The notes under the pieces were generated by a model. It was given only the letters and a program-made list of their open reading frames with translations. It did not search any database and was not told the DNA's origin. From an uncultured Agathobacter sp. (lineage in GTDB: Bacteria; Bacillota; Clostridia; Lachnospirales; Lachnospiraceae): DNA of 64,000 bases. Shown one piece after another: positions 28,814-40,325 of the stretch (positions are counted from its first letter, which is position 1; each line of letters begins with the position of its first letter). Position numbers and translations under genes: made by a program. Location of the stretch: contig CAKRDT010000008.1 in assembly GCA_934316545.1 (NCBI GenBank), forward strand, positions 1 to 64,000. Reading direction: 5' to 3'.

Positions 28814-30106
28814 CTATGAAACTTTCAAAATAAACTTTTGCAATTCTTTCTCATCGCTGACCTTCTCGATCTGGGCTCCGATTCCTCTGAGTTTACGTTC
28901 AAACTCCTCGTATCCACGCTCGATATAATAAATATCATCAATAATGGTAATCCCCTCCGCAACAAGACCTGCGATCACAAGTGCAGCTCCGGCACGAAGA
29001 TCCGGCGCGTTCACATGAGCTCCGGTGTACTGCTTCACACCGTTGATGATTGCGATATTACTCTCTACTTTGATGTTGGCTCCCATACGGGTAAGCTCAT
29101 CAACATATTTAAAACGATTCTCAAAAATGCTCTCGGTTACCGTACTTGTTCCCTCAGCGATTCCCAAAAGCACAGCCATCTGCGGCTGCATATCGGTCGG
29201 GAATCCCGGATACGGAAGAGTCGTCACCTGTGTATGATGAAGCTTTCCGTCCGAAACAATGCGCACCGCATCATCGAATTCCTCCACTCTGCATCCTGCC
29301 TCAACAAGTTTGGCGGTAGTCGCTTCCAGATGTTTCGGAATCACATCCTTTACCAGTACATCCCCACCGGTTGCCGCAACTGCAAACATAAAGGTTCCAG
29401 CCTCGATCTGATCCGGAATAATCGAGTACTCTGTCTTGTGAAGCTTCTCCACACCGACAATACGAATCACATCGGTTCCGGCTCCACGGATGTTCGCTCC
29501 CATGCTGTTTAAGAAGTTTGCCACATCCACAACATGCGGCTCCTTTGCCGCATTCTCGATTACGGTCTTGCCTTCCGCCATAGAGGCAGCCATCATGATA
29601 TTAATGGTAGCTCCTACCGATACTTTATCCAGATAAATATGTGTTCCGCTTAACTTTTCTGCCTCAGCAACGACAAGTCCATGTGCGATATCCACATTGG
29701 CTCCCATCGCACGAAATCCTTTCATGTGAAGGTCGATCGGGCGACTTCCAATATCGCATCCGCCCGGCAGCGCAACCTGCGCTTTCTTGTACTTGCCAAG
29801 CAACGCACCAATCAGATAATACGATGCGCGGATTCTGCGGATAAATGCATTGTCCACATTCACATCACGAATAAAAGATCCGTTAATCTTAACCTTGTGT
29901 GCATGAATGCGTTCTACTTTTGCACCAATTTCCTGAATTGCCTGCAGCAAAACATTGATATCCCTAACATTTGGTAAATTCTCTATTGTAACGGTCTCAT
30001 CGGTCATAATGGAGGCTGCAAGAATTGCAAGTGCCGCATTCTTTGCACCACCGATCTCAACCTCACCATTCAGCGGATTACCGCCTTTGATCACGTACTG
30101 TTCCAT
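28814..30106 (-). CDS. murA: UDP-N-acetylglucosamine 1-carboxyvinyltransferase MurA
   Basis: First committed step of peptidoglycan synthesis: transfers enolpyruvyl from PEP to UDP-GlcNAc. The 430-residue protein has the N-terminal GGAKNAALAILAA motif (active Lys), and the loop with the catalytic Cys, LPGGCDIGSRPIDLHM, near residue 115. Cys there predicts fosfomycin sensitivity by family rule. Downstream landmarks PYPGFPTDMQPQMA and DDIYYIERGYE are present. aroK and the foldase-like lipoprotein gene lie upstream on the same strand, 38 bases from murA to aroK. Confidence 0.95.
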   Translation of the reverse strand: MEQYVIKGGNPLNGEVEIGGAKNAALAILAASIMTDETVTIENLPNVRDINVLLQAIQEIGAKVERIHAHKVKINGSFIRDVNVDNAFIRRIRASYYLIGALLGKYKKAQVALPGGCDIGSRPIDLHMKGFRAMGANVDIAHGLVVAEAEKLSGTHIYLDKVSVGATINIMMAASMAEGKTVIENAAKEPHVVDVANFLNSMGANIRGAGTDVIRIVGVEKLHKTEYSIIPDQIEAGTFMFAVAATGGDVLVKDVIPKHLEATTAKLVEAGCRVEEFDDAVRIVSDGKLHHTQVTTLPYPGFPTDMQPQMAVLLGIAEGTSTVTESIFENRFKYVDELTRMGANIKVESNIAIINGVKQYTGAHVNAPDLRAGAALVIAGLVAEGITIIDDIYYIERGYEEFERKLRGIGAQIEKVSDEKELQKFILKVS

Positions 30107-30144
30107 ATCTCACCTCAAAAAATGAAATGCCCCTACTAAATATA

Positions 30145-30675
30145 CTATTCGTTACTTTTCTGTTTGCTATTCATCAAATTCAATTTCTCTACGACCTGAT
30201 CGACGGTCTGTTCTACGCCAAGCCCCGTCTCACAGATGCAGAGATCTGCATACTTCTCATAGAGAGGGGTACGCTCCTCAAACAGATCGCGGAGTGTCTG
30301 GTCATCCCGCAGGACAACACCTCTTCCTTTGATATCTTCCAGTCTCTTTGCTAATACATCATACGGAACCTGCAAATAGATCACCGTTCCGATTTCACAA
30401 AGATGTTTCATTGCTTCCCTGCCGTACACAACGCTGCCGCCAGTAGCAATGATGGCATGCTTCGCCTCAATGGATGCATTTACGCGGTTCTCAACTTCAA
30501 TAAAACCACTTGTGCCTTCCTGCTCAATAATCTCACAGAGAAGTCTTCCTTCCTGTTCCTGAATCACAAGATCTGCATCTATAAACTGGTAGCCTAATAC
30601 TTTAGCAAGGATAACGCCGACGGTGCTCTTACCCACCCCCGGCATTCCAATTAAAACAATATTATCTTTCAACAT
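30145..30675 (-). CDS. aroK: Shikimate kinase
   Basis: Phosphorylates shikimate with ATP in aromatic amino-acid synthesis. The 176-residue product has Walker A LIGMPGVGKSTVG at 8-20, the shikimate-binding FIDADLVIQEQEG, and the GGSVVYG and RPLYEKYADLCI-like (ERTPLYEKYAD) motifs. Length is normal for AroK. The ATG overlaps the stop codon of the lipoprotein gene upstream (TAATG at 30675), suggesting translational coupling. No other shikimate genes are nearby. Confidence 0.93.
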   Translation of the reverse strand: MLKDNIVLIGMPGVGKSTVGVILAKVLGYQFIDADLVIQEQEGRLLCEIIEQEGTSGFIEVENRVNASIEAKHAIIATGGSVVYGREAMKHLCEIGTVIYLQVPYDVLAKRLEDIKGRGVVLRDDQTLRDLFEERTPLYEKYADLCICETGLGVEQTVDQVVEKLNLMNSKQKSNE

Positions 30676-31721
30676 TATTGTGTACTCTCTACGTTTTCGG
30701 TACTTGCAGCACTTTCCGTGCTTTCTGTAGATGCATTCGGATCCTGATGCGTAAGGGAGTTCTTAAATTCAATTTTCTTGACTTGCTTCTGATCTACCTT
30801 CCAATTATCATTCTCCTGCCATCCACTTAAAACTTTCTGGTACAAGTCATCTTTGCGCTGGTTAATAATAGACGTCCGATTCTTTTCCGTAGCGTCCTCA
30901 TCCGTATCCTTATCAATGCGTACAAAGTATGCTTTATCATCGGTCTCGATCAGTCCGGAAGTTTCTCCTTCTTTCAAGCCATCCAAAGCCTTCTTGACTT
31001 CTTCGTCAAGTGTATCATTATCCGCATCATAGGTGCCTGTTGTTACCTTTTGGCCATGATCCTCAGCAACCTTATCCAATGTTGCACCATCTTCTTTCAG
31101 TGCTTCTTCCATCTGGTCTGCGGTCTTCTTATTGGCATCCGCATCCTCGCTGCCCTCGCTGATGTCCAATGACACCATGCTATAGGCACGCATATTGGCT
31201 TCTTCATCCGACACATTGGTATCTGCATCAGCCTCAATTACCATCTTCATCTTGCTCTTGATGGTATACAAGGTCAGAATTTCTTCTACGATATCCTCTG
31301 TTGCGCCCAGCTCATCAAGTGCCTCGTGGGAATTCGCAGACATAAACTTTTCTGCCGCCTCTTTGATCGCTGCCTGATCATCCGCAGTAAGCTCAACCTT
31401 GTAATCGCTCATATGCTGCTGCAGCGTGTACATTTCATGCAATTCTTCGAGAGCTTGACTCTTTGTACTTTCCTCAAGCGTGGTTCCGTTTCCGGTCATA
31501 TCTCTTGCCCAGATATTATCCGAAGAATCTCCAAGATACATCTTGTACAGATCCTCCATAGATGCCTGCTCAAAACGGCACAGGAAATTGGCAACTCCCA
31601 TGGTAACCGTCTGATCCTTCATGGTCGCTGCAGCTGCGTTCTTATTTATACCGCATCCGGTAAACGCGGATGCACAAAGGGCACATGCTAAAATAAGTGC
31701 CAATACTTTCTTTGCTTTCAT
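30675..31721 (-). CDS. PrsA/SurA-like foldase lipoprotein
   Basis: A 348-residue predicted lipoprotein: MKAKKVLALILACALCASAFTGC, lipobox FTGC at about 20-23. The remainder is acidic and helical, with a SurA_N-like segment (about 40-180) and a C-terminal part (about 190-300) that resembles a parvulin-type prolyl isomerase in shape (LDKVAEDHGQKVT, GLKEGETSGLIETDDKAYFVRI). The parvulin active residues are not clearly conserved, so activity is uncertain. The tail is Ser/Thr/Glu-rich. It lies upstream of aroK with an overlapping stop/start. Confidence 0.78.
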   Translation of the reverse strand: MKAKKVLALILACALCASAFTGCGINKNAAAATMKDQTVTMGVANFLCRFEQASMEDLYKMYLGDSSDNIWARDMTGNGTTLEESTKSQALEELHEMYTLQQHMSDYKVELTADDQAAIKEAAEKFMSANSHEALDELGATEDIVEEILTLYTIKSKMKMVIEADADTNVSDEEANMRAYSMVSLDISEGSEDADANKKTADQMEEALKEDGATLDKVAEDHGQKVTTGTYDADNDTLDEEVKKALDGLKEGETSGLIETDDKAYFVRIDKDTDEDATEKNRTSIINQRKDDLYQKVLSGWQENDNWKVDQKQVKKIEFKNSLTHQDPNASTESTESAASTENVESTQ

Positions 31722-31798
31722 AATTCCTCCTAAGTAAACTCTACCTTAGAGCATTTGCTCATATATTATAGAGCTTTTTTTTTCAACTATCAAGCTTT

Positions 31799-34700
31799 TT
31801 ATGCATTTTGCACGCCCAGAAATGTCTTCATACATTCCAGCAGCTGCTTCAACACATCCAGAATATCCCTTGCAGCCTCTCTTGAGTTTACCTTCAGTGC
31901 ATACGAAAAAGATGGATTTTGCGCGTCTGCAGTGAACCTGAGTGCCGGCGCGCAGGCCTCGATCAGCTCCGGAATCTTTGCCGGATCAATACAGGCCTTC
32001 TCGTACATGGTAAGTTTTAGGACTTCGTCCTTTTGTACAATTTCCCTGATATACAACTTATGTGCAAACGCTTTCAAACGCGCGATCACCAGAAGATTCT
32101 GTACGGACTTTGGCGGTTCTCCGAAACGATCGATCAATTCTTCTAACATTTCCTCCGCTTCTTCATCGGTCTCGATGCCCGCAATACGCTTATAGATATC
32201 CAGCTTCTGCGACTCGTTCGCAATATAGGCTGCCGGAATAAACGCATCCGTCCGGATATCAACCGAAGTATCAAAGTCCGCCTCCGGCGCATCCCCTTTG
32301 GCTTCCTTGACCGCTTCATGAAGCATCTTGCAGTACAGATCGTAACCGACCGCCTCCATATGACCGCTCTGCTGGGCTCCAAGCAGATTTCCCGCGCCGC
32401 GGATTTCAAGATCTCTCATCGCAATCTTAAATCCACTGCCCAGATCCGAGTATTCCTTGATCGCCGCAAGTCGTTTCTCCGCAACTTCTTTTAGCATCTT
32501 GTTCCTGCGATACATCAGAAATGCATAGGCGGTACGGTTCGATCGTCCGACACGCCCCCTGAGCTGATAAAGCTGCGAGAGCCCCATGTTGTCGGCATCA
32601 TGGATGATCATCGTATTGACATTGGAGATATCCAGTCCCGTCTCAATGATCGTGGTTGAAACAAGCACATCAATCTCACCGTTGATAAACCGGTACATGA
32701 TATCCTCCAGCTGCTTCTCATGCATCTGTCCATGTGCAAAAGCCACATTTGCATCTGGCACAAGCGCCTGAATCTTCGCCGTCACCTCATCAATATCCCT
32801 GACTTTATTGTACACGTAATAAACCTGTCCCTGTCGCGCAAGTTCACGCGAGATTGCTTCACGGACAAGTTCCTCGTTATATTCCATGACATAGGTCTGA
32901 ATCGGCACGCGGTCCATCGGCGGCTCCTCAAGCACGCTCATATCACGGATTCCGATCAGGCTCATATGAAGCGTTCTCGGAATCGGAGTCGCAGTCAGTG
33001 TCAGCACATCCACGTTTGTCTTCAACTGCTTGATCTTCTCCTTGTGTGCCACGCCGAAACGCTGCTCCTCATCCACGATCAAAAGTCCGAGATCTTTAAA
33101 CTGTACATCTTTTGAGAGAATACGATGAGTTCCCACAAGAATGTCCACCTGCCCCTTGCGCAGATCATCGATCGACTTTTTCTGCTCGCCCGCCGTGCGG
33201 AAGCGGCATAACAAGTCGACTCTTACCGGAAAATCCTTCATCCTCTGTGAAAACGTGTTGTAAATCTGCTGTGCAAGAATCGTAGTCGGAGCAAGATAAG
33301 CGACCTGCTTATTCTCCTGCACTGCCTTAAATGCCGCACGGATTGCAATTTCCGTCTTGCCATATCCGACATCCCCACAGATCAGCCGGTCCATGATTTT
33401 GTGGCTCTCCATATCCTTCTTGGTTGCCTCGATGGCAAGCACCTGATCCTCGGTTTCCTCAAACGGGAACAATTCCTCAAACTCCCTTTGCCATACCGTA
33501 TCCGGTCCATAGACATATCCGTCCTGCTCCTCCCTGGCCGCATACAGCTTCACCAGATCCTGCGCGATTTCTTTGACCGCTCCCCGGACTTTATTCTTCG
33601 TTCTGCCCCATTCCTGTCCACCAAGTTTATTCAGTTTCGGCTTTCTTGCATCCTTGCCCGCATATTTCTGGATCAGTTCCAGCTGTGTGGCAAGAATATA
33701 CAGATTAGAACCTCCCGCATATTCAATTTTAATATAATCCTTGACCTTGTGGTCAACTTCAATCTTCTCGATTCCCTTGTATACACCCAGACCATGATTT
33801 TCATGCACCACATAGTCGCCAATGTTGAGTGCCGTAAAACTCTGGATTTTTTCTCCCTCATATGTGCGGTGACGCTTTTTCTTCTTGCGCTCCGCACCAA
33901 AGATATCCGATTCCGTAATGACCGCAAACTGCAGGATCGGATATTCGTAACCCTTGTGCACTTTGCCGTAGCAGACCATGATCTGTCCCGGGAGAAGTTC
34001 GTGGTCATAATCGTCCGTATAGAAGCAGTTCAGCCCCTCATTCATGATGTCCTCGGCAAGCCGCGCAGCACGCGTTTTCGATCCTGACAGCAAAATAATG
34101 CGGTAGCCGTTCTTCTTATAATGCTGCAGATCCCTGATCAGAAGTTCAAAGCTGTTGTTGTACGCATTTACACTCTTTACATGGATACCGTACTGACCAT
34201 TGGACTTCAAACCGTTTGTCCTGACATCAAGTGCTGCCACCGCAATGCAGGAGTAGCGCTCCAGTCTGCCCATCACTTCTTTGAACCCGAACAACTCTTT
34301 CATCTGTCCCGGCAGAATATAACCTTTCTCCAGACGCTGCTTCATGCTCTCCGCAAACTCCACCTCCGTCTGTTTCCCCCGCTCCGTACATCGGCTCAGT
34401 TCATCAAAAAACAGGTAGGTTTCCTCCGGATCCATATAATCCAAAAGCCCTACCCGCTCACTGCAAAAATAGGACAAAAAGGCATCCATTCCGGCCGTCA
34501 CAGACAATTCTCCCCACTCTTCCGCAAGTTCCTGCGCAGTGGACAGCGCACGGTGCGCTTCTTCCGTTTTCATTTCTTTTCTTAATTTGGAAGAAAATGC
34601 TTCGGCTTCCTTTAAAAAGCGTTCGATTCCCGTCTGCTTCTGCTCATCACTGAGTACCAGTTCGCATGCCGGGTAAATGACAAGTTCCTCCAGATTCTCG

Positions 34701-35332
34701 ATCGACTTCTGGCTCTCCACATCAAAAGAACGAATCGTATCGACCTCGTCCCCCCACATCTCGATACGCACCGGATTGTCCTCCGTCAGCGGAAACACAT
34801 CTAAAATTCCGCCGCGAAGCGCAAACTGCCCCATCGTATCCACCTGATATTCCTTTTCGTACCCCATCTGCACAAGGCACTTCACAAGCTCGTCAAGAAC
34901 GACGGTATCTCCCGGTTCGATTCGCCGGATGCTGTCCCAGAGCGTCTGTGGCGGAGCCATCGTATTCATCAGCGCATCAAAAGTGGTGATCACCGTAACC
35001 TCCTGCTGCTCATGAATCGCGCGAAGCGCACGGATACGTTCCGCCGTCAGCAGATTACCGCGGATATCCGACTGGTAAAACAGAACATCCTTTGCAGGAT
35101 AATAGACCACATTCGGATCAAAGAAGCGATAATCGTCATACAATTCTTTCGCTTTCTGCTCATGAAAAGTGACAATGACTTTCTGCTTGCGGTCATTGCC
35201 AATTCCATAAATCATATGTGATTTCTGCGCATCAATGCAGCCACTGATCGTAATCAGTCCTGCTTTTTGTGCCTCCCGCGTCATCTCCTCGAATCCGCTC
35301 AATTCCTGTAAGGGTTCTGTAAATGCTCTCAC
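31799..35332 (-). CDS. mfd: Transcription-repair coupling factor Mfd
   Basis: Removes RNA polymerase stalled at DNA damage and recruits UvrA. The 1177-residue protein has the N-terminal UvrB-like modules, the RNA-polymerase-interacting domain ([16 protein letters not shown]), the ATPase motifs [18 protein letters not shown] (Walker A), [12 protein letters not shown] (DEEQ box), [12 protein letters not shown] and the translocation motif, and the C-terminal TRCF domain. The length is normal. It sits between pth upstream and the foldase lipoprotein gene downstream; pth and mfd are neighbours in many Firmicutes. Confidence 0.97.
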   Translation of the reverse strand: MRAFTEPLQELSGFEEMTREAQKAGLITISGCIDAQKSHMIYGIGNDRKQKVIVTFHEQKAKELYDDYRFFDPNVVYYPAKDVLFYQSDIRGNLLTAERIRALRAIHEQQEVTVITTFDALMNTMAPPQTLWDSIRRIEPGDTVVLDELVKCLVQMGYEKEYQVDTMGQFALRGGILDVFPLTEDNPVRIEMWGDEVDTIRSFDVESQKSIENLEELVIYPACELVLSDEQKQTGIERFLKEAEAFSSKLRKEMKTEEAHRALSTAQELAEEWGELSVTAGMDAFLSYFCSERVGLLDYMDPEETYLFFDELSRCTERGKQTEVEFAESMKQRLEKGYILPGQMKELFGFKEVMGRLERYSCIAVAALDVRTNGLKSNGQYGIHVKSVNAYNNSFELLIRDLQHYKKNGYRIILLSGSKTRAARLAEDIMNEGLNCFYTDDYDHELLPGQIMVCYGKVHKGYEYPILQFAVITESDIFGAERKKKKRHRTYEGEKIQSFTALNIGDYVVHENHGLGVYKGIEKIEVDHKVKDYIKIEYAGGSNLYILATQLELIQKYAGKDARKPKLNKLGGQEWGRTKNKVRGAVKEIAQDLVKLYAAREEQDGYVYGPDTVWQREFEELFPFEETEDQVLAIEATKKDMESHKIMDRLICGDVGYGKTEIAIRAAFKAVQENKQVAYLAPTTILAQQIYNTFSQRMKDFPVRVDLLCRFRTAGEQKKSIDDLRKGQVDILVGTHRILSKDVQFKDLGLLIVDEEQRFGVAHKEKIKQLKTNVDVLTLTATPIPRTLHMSLIGIRDMSVLEEPPMDRVPIQTYVMEYNEELVREAISRELARQGQVYYVYNKVRDIDEVTAKIQALVPDANVAFAHGQMHEKQLEDIMYRFINGEIDVLVSTTIIETGLDISNVNTMIIHDADNMGLSQLYQLRGRVGRSNRTAYAFLMYRRNKMLKEVAEKRLAAIKEYSDLGSGFKIAMRDLEIRGAGNLLGAQQSGHMEAVGYDLYCKMLHEAVKEAKGDAPEADFDTSVDIRTDAFIPAAYIANESQKLDIYKRIAGIETDEEAEEMLEELIDRFGEPPKSVQNLLVIARLKAFAHKLYIREIVQKDEVLKLTMYEKACIDPAKIPELIEACAPALRFTADAQNPSFSYALKVNSREAARDILDVLKQLLECMKTFLGVQNA

Positions 35333-35367
35333 TTTATTTCTCCTGCTAATGAATGATATCTTTCTTA

Positions 35368-35943
35368 TTATGCCTGCTTCTTCGCATTAAAACGATTCAT
35401 CGCACCGTCCACATCGCCCTGCATCATCATGACCGCTGCGCAGCACGCATCCTCGATCGCATCCTCGACCAGTGCACGATCCTCATTCGAAAACCGTCCC
35501 AGCACATGATCCGCAAGATCCCAGCCCTGCGGCTTTTCGCCCACTCCGATTTTGATGCGCATGAAATTCTGTGTGCCGCACCGTGCAATAATGCTTTTGA
35601 TACCATTATGCCCGCCCGCACTTCCTTTCTTCCGCACACGGATATTGCCCGGCGCAAGGGAGATATCGTCAAAGATCACGATCATCTCATCCTCCGGATC
35701 TAATTTATAAAAATTGACAATCTCCGCTACGCTGTCACCGCTTAAATTCATGTACGTCAAAGGCTTTGCGAGAAGCACCTTGACGCCCTCGATCGCGCCG
35801 GAGCCGCACAACGCTTTATGCTTGTGATCCTTCATGGTAATGTGATACCGGTCTGCAAGCGCATCCACCGTATCAAATCCAATGTTGTGTCTTGTTTTCT
35901 CGTACTTTTTATCCGGGTTTCCCAGACCGACAATTAAAAACAT
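35368..35943 (-). CDS. pth: Peptidyl-tRNA hydrolase
   Basis: Cleaves the ester bond of drop-off peptidyl-tRNA to recycle tRNA. The 191-residue protein shows GLGNPDKKYEKTRHNIGFDTV (catalytic His in RHNIGF), TYMNLSGDSV (Asn of the active site) and the HNGIKSIIA motif. The neighbouring mfd and spoVG genes agree with clostridial gene order. A terminator (35973-36002) separates it from spoVG. Confidence 0.95.
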   Translation of the reverse strand: MFLIVGLGNPDKKYEKTRHNIGFDTVDALADRYHITMKDHKHKALCGSGAIEGVKVLLAKPLTYMNLSGDSVAEIVNFYKLDPEDEMIVIFDDISLAPGNIRVRKKGSAGGHNGIKSIIARCGTQNFMRIKIGVGEKPQGWDLADHVLGRFSNEDRALVEDAIEDACCAAVMMMQGDVDGAMNRFNAKKQA

Positions 35944-35972
35944 GGTAAATCTCCTACTCTTTCTTTTCGCTC

Positions 35973-36002
35973 AAAAAGGGCTATGGATTGCTCCACAGCC
36001 CT
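35973..36002 (-). terminator. Intrinsic terminator of spoVG
   Basis: Arms AGGGCTATGGA and TCCACAGCCCT (35977-36002) form a stem with one mismatch, followed on the minus strand by five U. It lies seven bases beyond the spoVG stop. Confidence 0.9.
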
Positions 36003-36008
36003 GATTCT

Positions 36009-36278
36009 TTACTCTGCCGTCTCACTTAAGACTTCGTCGTACTTATCTAAGATCATCTTCTGAATCTTTTCTCTTGTTCCCGAATTGATCGGATGAGCGA
36101 TGTCACGGTATTCACCGTCACTTGCCTTCCGGCTCGGCATTGCGATAAACAAGCCTTTCTCACCCTCTATGATCTTGATATCATGTACCACGAATGCATC
36201 ATCAATGGTGATGGATACTACGGCTTTCATTTTACCATCTTTGTCAACCTTTCGTATCCGGATATCTGTAATTTGCAT
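36009..36278 (-). CDS. spoVG: Septation/RNA-binding regulator SpoVG
   Basis: SpoVG is a small nucleic-acid-binding protein involved in asymmetric septation and cortex formation in sporulating Firmicutes. The 89-residue product begins [20 protein letters not shown] and contains [20 protein letters not shown] and [20 protein letters not shown], all hallmark segments. The start ATG follows AGAAGGGGG. It lies between glgD and pth and ends in its own terminator. Length is typical (84-100 residues). Confidence 0.96.
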   Translation of the reverse strand: MQITDIRIRKVDKDGKMKAVVSITIDDAFVVHDIKIIEGEKGLFIAMPSRKASDGEYRDIAHPINSGTREKIQKMILDKYDEVLSETAE

Positions 36279-36318
36279 ATAAACCCCCTTCTCTTGCCGA
36301 TCGTCCGCCCGCTTTCAT

Positions 36319-37437
36319 CTAGAGCATATAGCGCTCATTGTTTTCAGAGACAATCCGGACTTCGTCTTCCCCACAATAGTATGTATTTGCCTTCAGCGTT
36401 CCGCGGCTCTCCACGATGCAGTTCTCAATATGCGTATTGTCGCCAATATAGGCATCATTCAGAATAATAGAATTCCTGATCACGCAATTTTTACCGATAA
36501 ATACCTTCTTAAACAGAACCGAATTCTCAACACGGCTGTTGATGATACAGCCGCTTGAAATCAAGCTGTTGGTAATATCGGATCCCGCGTTGTATTTTGC
36601 CGGTGGGAGATCATCCACCTTAGAATAAATCTTCGGATCCTGACGGAAGAAATAATCTCTGACATCCTGCTTTAAGAAATCCATATTGGTGCGGAAGTAA
36701 TCATCCACACTGGCGATATTGCTCCAATACTCTTTCATCTTGTAGCCATAGATACGCTTAATATTTTTGTAACGGATCAAAACATCCGCAACAAAATCAA
36801 AACGATTCTCCTCAGCCGATTTTTCAAGAATTTCAATCAACTGTCTTCTTCGAATCACATAGACTCCGGTCGAGATCGTGTTCGACTGTGCAATGATCGG
36901 TTTCTCTTCAAATTCCACAATTCTGGAGTCCTCATTCATTCGAAGCACGCCAAAACGATTAATCTTTGCATCTACCGGCATATCTTTGCAGACAACCGTG
37001 ATATCTGCTTTCTTGGCGATATGGTAATCCAATACCTTATTGTAATCCATCTTGTATACACAGTCACCGCTTGAGATGATCACATACGGCTCATGGCGTC
37101 TCTTAAGGAAATCAATATTCTGGTACATCGCATCTGCCGTACCGCGATACCAGTCACTGTTTTCAGCCGTAACAGTCGGTGTAAACAAATACATGCCACC
37201 CTGTTTACGTCCAAAATCCCACCATTTTGAAGAGCTCAGATGCTCGTTTAACGAACGTGCATTATACTGTGTCAATACCGCAACGGTCTGTACATGTGAG
37301 TTGCTCATATTGCTTAACGCAAAATCAATGCATCGAAAGCTTCCTCCGACCGGCATCGCTGGAATTGCACGTTTTTTCGACAATTCGCCCATGCGGTTGT
37401 TGTTGCCTCCGGCTAAAATAATACCTACTGCTTTCAT
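36319..37437 (-). CDS. glgD: Glucose-1-phosphate adenylyltransferase subunit GlgD
   Basis: GlgD is the second, usually regulatory or poorly active subunit of ADP-glucose pyrophosphorylase in Firmicutes. The 372-residue protein has a nucleotidyltransferase N-terminus with [27 protein letters not shown], a modified pyrophosphorylase loop compared with GlgC, and a left-handed beta-helix C-terminus ([25 protein letters not shown]). It overlaps glgC by four bases and is translated second. Together they make ADP-glucose for glycogen synthesis. Confidence 0.93.
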   Translation of the reverse strand: MKAVGIILAGGNNNRMGELSKKRAIPAMPVGGSFRCIDFALSNMSNSHVQTVAVLTQYNARSLNEHLSSSKWWDFGRKQGGMYLFTPTVTAENSDWYRGTADAMYQNIDFLKRRHEPYVIISSGDCVYKMDYNKVLDYHIAKKADITVVCKDMPVDAKINRFGVLRMNEDSRIVEFEEKPIIAQSNTISTGVYVIRRRQLIEILEKSAEENRFDFVADVLIRYKNIKRIYGYKMKEYWSNIASVDDYFRTNMDFLKQDVRDYFFRQDPKIYSKVDDLPPAKYNAGSDITNSLISSGCIINSRVENSVLFKKVFIGKNCVIRNSIILNDAYIGDNTHIENCIVESRGTLKANTYYCGEDEVRIVSENNERYML

Positions 37438-38708
37438 GATCTGTCACCTGCCTTAATGATTACTTCTCCACTCGCCAACTGTCCGTCCGGATAATCATCC
37501 TTATCGGTCACTCCGGATATTGCAGTATTCTTTCCGATGGTCACATTCTCCGGAATTACGGAATCATCACCAACCGTCACCAGATCAAAGGAATAAATAC
37601 TTGCATTCAGTTTATTCGGTGCCGATTCACCGGTGCCAAGTGTCACACCGTCTTCAATACGACAGTTTTCTGCCACAATCGACTTCGTCATTGTAACATT
37701 TCTGCCAATGCAGGTGTCCTTCATGATAATGGAATCACGAATAACCGATCCCTCTCCAATATATACATTCGGTCCGATCACCGAATTGATAACCTCACCG
37801 TGGATCTCTGACGATTCACCGATAATGCATCGTTCTACATGAGCTCCCGGTGCAATATACTGTGGCTCGATCGTATCACATTTCGTATAGATCTTCCAAT
37901 ATTCCTCATAGAGATTAAACTCCGGAATCAGGTCGATCAATTCCATATTGGCTTCCCAATAAGATCCGAGTGTTCCGACATCTTTCCAATATCCGTTAAA
38001 TTCGTATGCGAAAAGGCGCATATTCTTCTCAAAGCAGTATGGAATAATGTGCTTACCGAAGTCGCATCCCGGCTGTTCCTGCATTTCGATCAATGCTTCT
38101 TTTAATACCTTCCATGAGAAAATATAGATACCCATAGATGCCAGATTGCTCTTTGGCTCTGCCGGTTTCTCCTGAAAATCCTCAATCCGCTTATTCTCAT
38201 CTGCGATCACAATACCAAATCGGCTTGCCTCCTCTAACGGAACCGGCATGGTTGCGATCGTGACATCTGCATGATTGGCCTTATGAAAATCAAGCATAAC
38301 CTCATAATCCATCTTATAAATATGATCACCCGAAAGAATCAGAACATACTCCGGATTATAGCTTTCCATATACCGCAGATTCTGGTAGATTGCATTCGCC
38401 GTACCGGAATACCACTCACTATTATCGCTTCTCTCATACGGAGGAAGCACCGTTACTCCACCATTGTTACGATCCAGATCCCACGGAATACCGATTCCAA
38501 TGTGTGTGTTCAATCGCAGTGGCTGATACTGGGTCAATACACCTACCGTGTCAATCCCTGAATTAATACAGTTGCTCAGCGGGAAATCAATAATCCGGTA
38601 CTTTCCGCCGAATGCCACTGCCGGCTTTGCAACATCCGCTGTCAGAACTCCAAGTCTGCTGCCCTGACCGCCTGCTAAAAGCATAGCTATCATTTCTTTT
38701 TTAATCAC
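37434..38708 (-). CDS. glgC: Glucose-1-phosphate adenylyltransferase GlgC
   Basis: Catalytic subunit of ADP-glucose pyrophosphorylase for glycogen synthesis. The 424-residue protein starts [20 protein letters not shown] (loop GGxGxRLxPLT variant), has the glucose-1-phosphate site [25 protein letters not shown], and the C-terminal beta-helix. GlgD follows with a four-base overlap. Other glycogen genes (glgA, glgB, glgP) are not in the window. A clear promoter lies about 78 bases upstream (38787-38815). Confidence 0.95.
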   Translation of the reverse strand: MIKKEMIAMLLAGGQGSRLGVLTADVAKPAVAFGGKYRIIDFPLSNCINSGIDTVGVLTQYQPLRLNTHIGIGIPWDLDRNNGGVTVLPPYERSDNSEWYSGTANAIYQNLRYMESYNPEYVLILSGDHIYKMDYEVMLDFHKANHADVTIATMPVPLEEASRFGIVIADENKRIEDFQEKPAEPKSNLASMGIYIFSWKVLKEALIEMQEQPGCDFGKHIIPYCFEKNMRLFAYEFNGYWKDVGTLGSYWEANMELIDLIPEFNLYEEYWKIYTKCDTIEPQYIAPGAHVERCIIGESSEIHGEVINSVIGPNVYIGEGSVIRDSIIMKDTCIGRNVTMTKSIVAENCRIEDGVTLGTGESAPNKLNASIYSFDLVTVGDDSVIPENVTIGKNTAISGVTDKDDYPDGQLASGEVIIKAGDRS

Positions 38709-38786
38709 GTAATCACTCCTCGTCTGTTCTTATTTTTACAAATTTCAATCTTTCATCAACAGATGTTTCTGTTTTCTGATTTATCC

Positions 38787-38815
38787 ATTATAGCATATTG
38801 GCTCTTTATATACAA
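38787..38815 (-). promoter_or_regulatory. Promoter of glgC-glgD
   Basis: TTGTAT (38815-38810), 17-base spacer, TATAAT (38792-38787) on the minus strand. The divergent murC promoter lies on the other side. Confidence 0.8.
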
Positions 38816-38899
38816 CATATTTCACAAATCGTTGTAATATTTCGGTTGTTTTTTGGCATTTTGCACAATGCTTTTCTAGATGCGTCAACACTGACAGAG

Positions 38900-38908
38900 T
38901 GGTATAAT
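38900..38908 (+). promoter_or_regulatory. Extended -10 promoter of murC
   Basis: TGGTATAAT at 38900-38908 is an extended -10 (TGnTATAAT) without a good -35 hexamer. It is 36 bases before the murC ATG. Confidence 0.65.
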
Positions 38909-38944
38909 AAAATAAAACTTTTATAATATAGGTAGGTAATCTTT

Positions 38945-40324
38945 ATGTATAAATTAAACTTTAACGAGCCGATTCACATACACTTTATCGGAATCGGCGG
39001 CATCAGCATGAGCGGGCTTGCAGAAATACTGCTTGAAGAGGGATTTACAATTTCCGGATCCGACTCCAAAGAATCCGACCTTACCCGTGCTCTTGCCTCC
39101 AAAGGTGCAACCATTTTTTATGGTCAGAAAGCATCCAACCTCATTCCCGGAATCAAGGTTGTCGTCTATACCGCTGCGATCCATGAGGATAATCCGGAAT
39201 ATGCCGAAGCGGTTGCCCGGAATCTTCCAATGCTTTCGCGTGCCGAGCTGCTCGGACAGATCATGGACAATTACGATGAATCTGTAGCCGTTGCCGGAAC
39301 CCATGGTAAAACCACGACCACTTCCATGATTTCCGAGATCATGCTTGCCGCTCATGCAGATCCAACCATCAGTGTCGGAGGGATTCTTCCTTCCATCGGT
39401 GGCAATCTGCGCGTCGGAGGCTCCGAGATGTTTGTTTCCGAAGCCTGTGAATACACAAACAGCTTTCTGAATTTCCGTCCGAAGTACAGCATTATCTTAA
39501 ATGTAGAGGCAGAACACCTTGATTTCTTTAAAGATCTTGATGATATCCGCCATTCGTTCCGCAAATTTGCCGGCAATACGCTTCCCGGCGGTGCAACCAT
39601 TATCAACGGAGAGATAAACAACTATCAGGCTCTCACCGATGGTCTTCCACAGAAAATTATCACTTACGGATTTGACCCATCCTTTGATTTTTACGCCGAG
39701 GACTTAAGCTACGATGAGAAAGCGTGTCCGCATTTTACCGCAATGCATGCTGGCAGAAAACTTGCAGAAATCAAACTTTCCGTTCCCGGTCGTCATAATG
39801 CGAGCAACGCCCTCGCAGCAATTGCCCTCGCAGTTACCATGGGACTCGATACCGATGCAATCATCCGGGGACTTGATGCATTTTCCGGAGCCAACCGTCG
39901 TTTCCAATACAAAGGATGTATCGACGGAGTCACTGTCATTGATGATTATGCACATCATCCAACCGAAATCCGCGCGACACTGACGGCTGCAGAGAACTAT
40001 CCTCATGAGAGACTTGTACTTGTATTCCAGCCTCATACCTATTCCAGAACCAAGGCATTCCTTGATGACTTTGCCGATGTTTTGTCTATGGCTGATCTTG
40101 TTGTACTTGCAGATATCTTTGCCGCACGCGAGCAGAACACGTTCGGTGTCAGCTCCAAAGATATCCTGGACCGTCTCAAAGCCAAAGGAACCGAATGCTA
40201 TTATTTTCCTTCCTTTGAAGAAATCGAAAAATTTTTATTAAAAAAATGTATGCACGGCGACCTGTTGATAACTATGGGCGCCGGAAATGTCGTAGAAATC
40301 GGCGAAGCGATTCTCGGCAAATAA
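38945..40324 (+). CDS. murC: UDP-N-acetylmuramate-L-alanine ligase MurC
   Basis: ATP-dependent ligase that adds L-Ala to UDP-MurNAc in the cytoplasm. The 459-residue product has the N-terminal GIGGISMSGLAEIL, the ATP loop AGTHGKTTTTSMI at about 117-129, the ACEYTNSFLNF segment, and the DDYAHHPTEIRATL motif of Mur ligases. ATG at 38945 follows AGGTAGGTAATCTTT, with the AGGTAGG ribosome site. A terminator (40337-40383) ends the unit. Confidence 0.97.
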   Translation: MYKLNFNEPIHIHFIGIGGISMSGLAEILLEEGFTISGSDSKESDLTRALASKGATIFYGQKASNLIPGIKVVVYTAAIHEDNPEYAEAVARNLPMLSRAELLGQIMDNYDESVAVAGTHGKTTTTSMISEIMLAAHADPTISVGGILPSIGGNLRVGGSEMFVSEACEYTNSFLNFRPKYSIILNVEAEHLDFFKDLDDIRHSFRKFAGNTLPGGATIINGEINNYQALTDGLPQKIITYGFDPSFDFYAEDLSYDEKACPHFTAMHAGRKLAEIKLSVPGRHNASNALAAIALAVTMGLDTDAIIRGLDAFSGANRRFQYKGCIDGVTVIDDYAHHPTEIRATLTAAENYPHERLVLVFQPHTYSRTKAFLDDFADVLSMADLVVLADIFAAREQNTFGVSSKDILDRLKAKGTECYYFPSFEEIEKFLLKKCMHGDLLITMGAGNVVEIGEAILGK

Positions 40325-40325
40325 G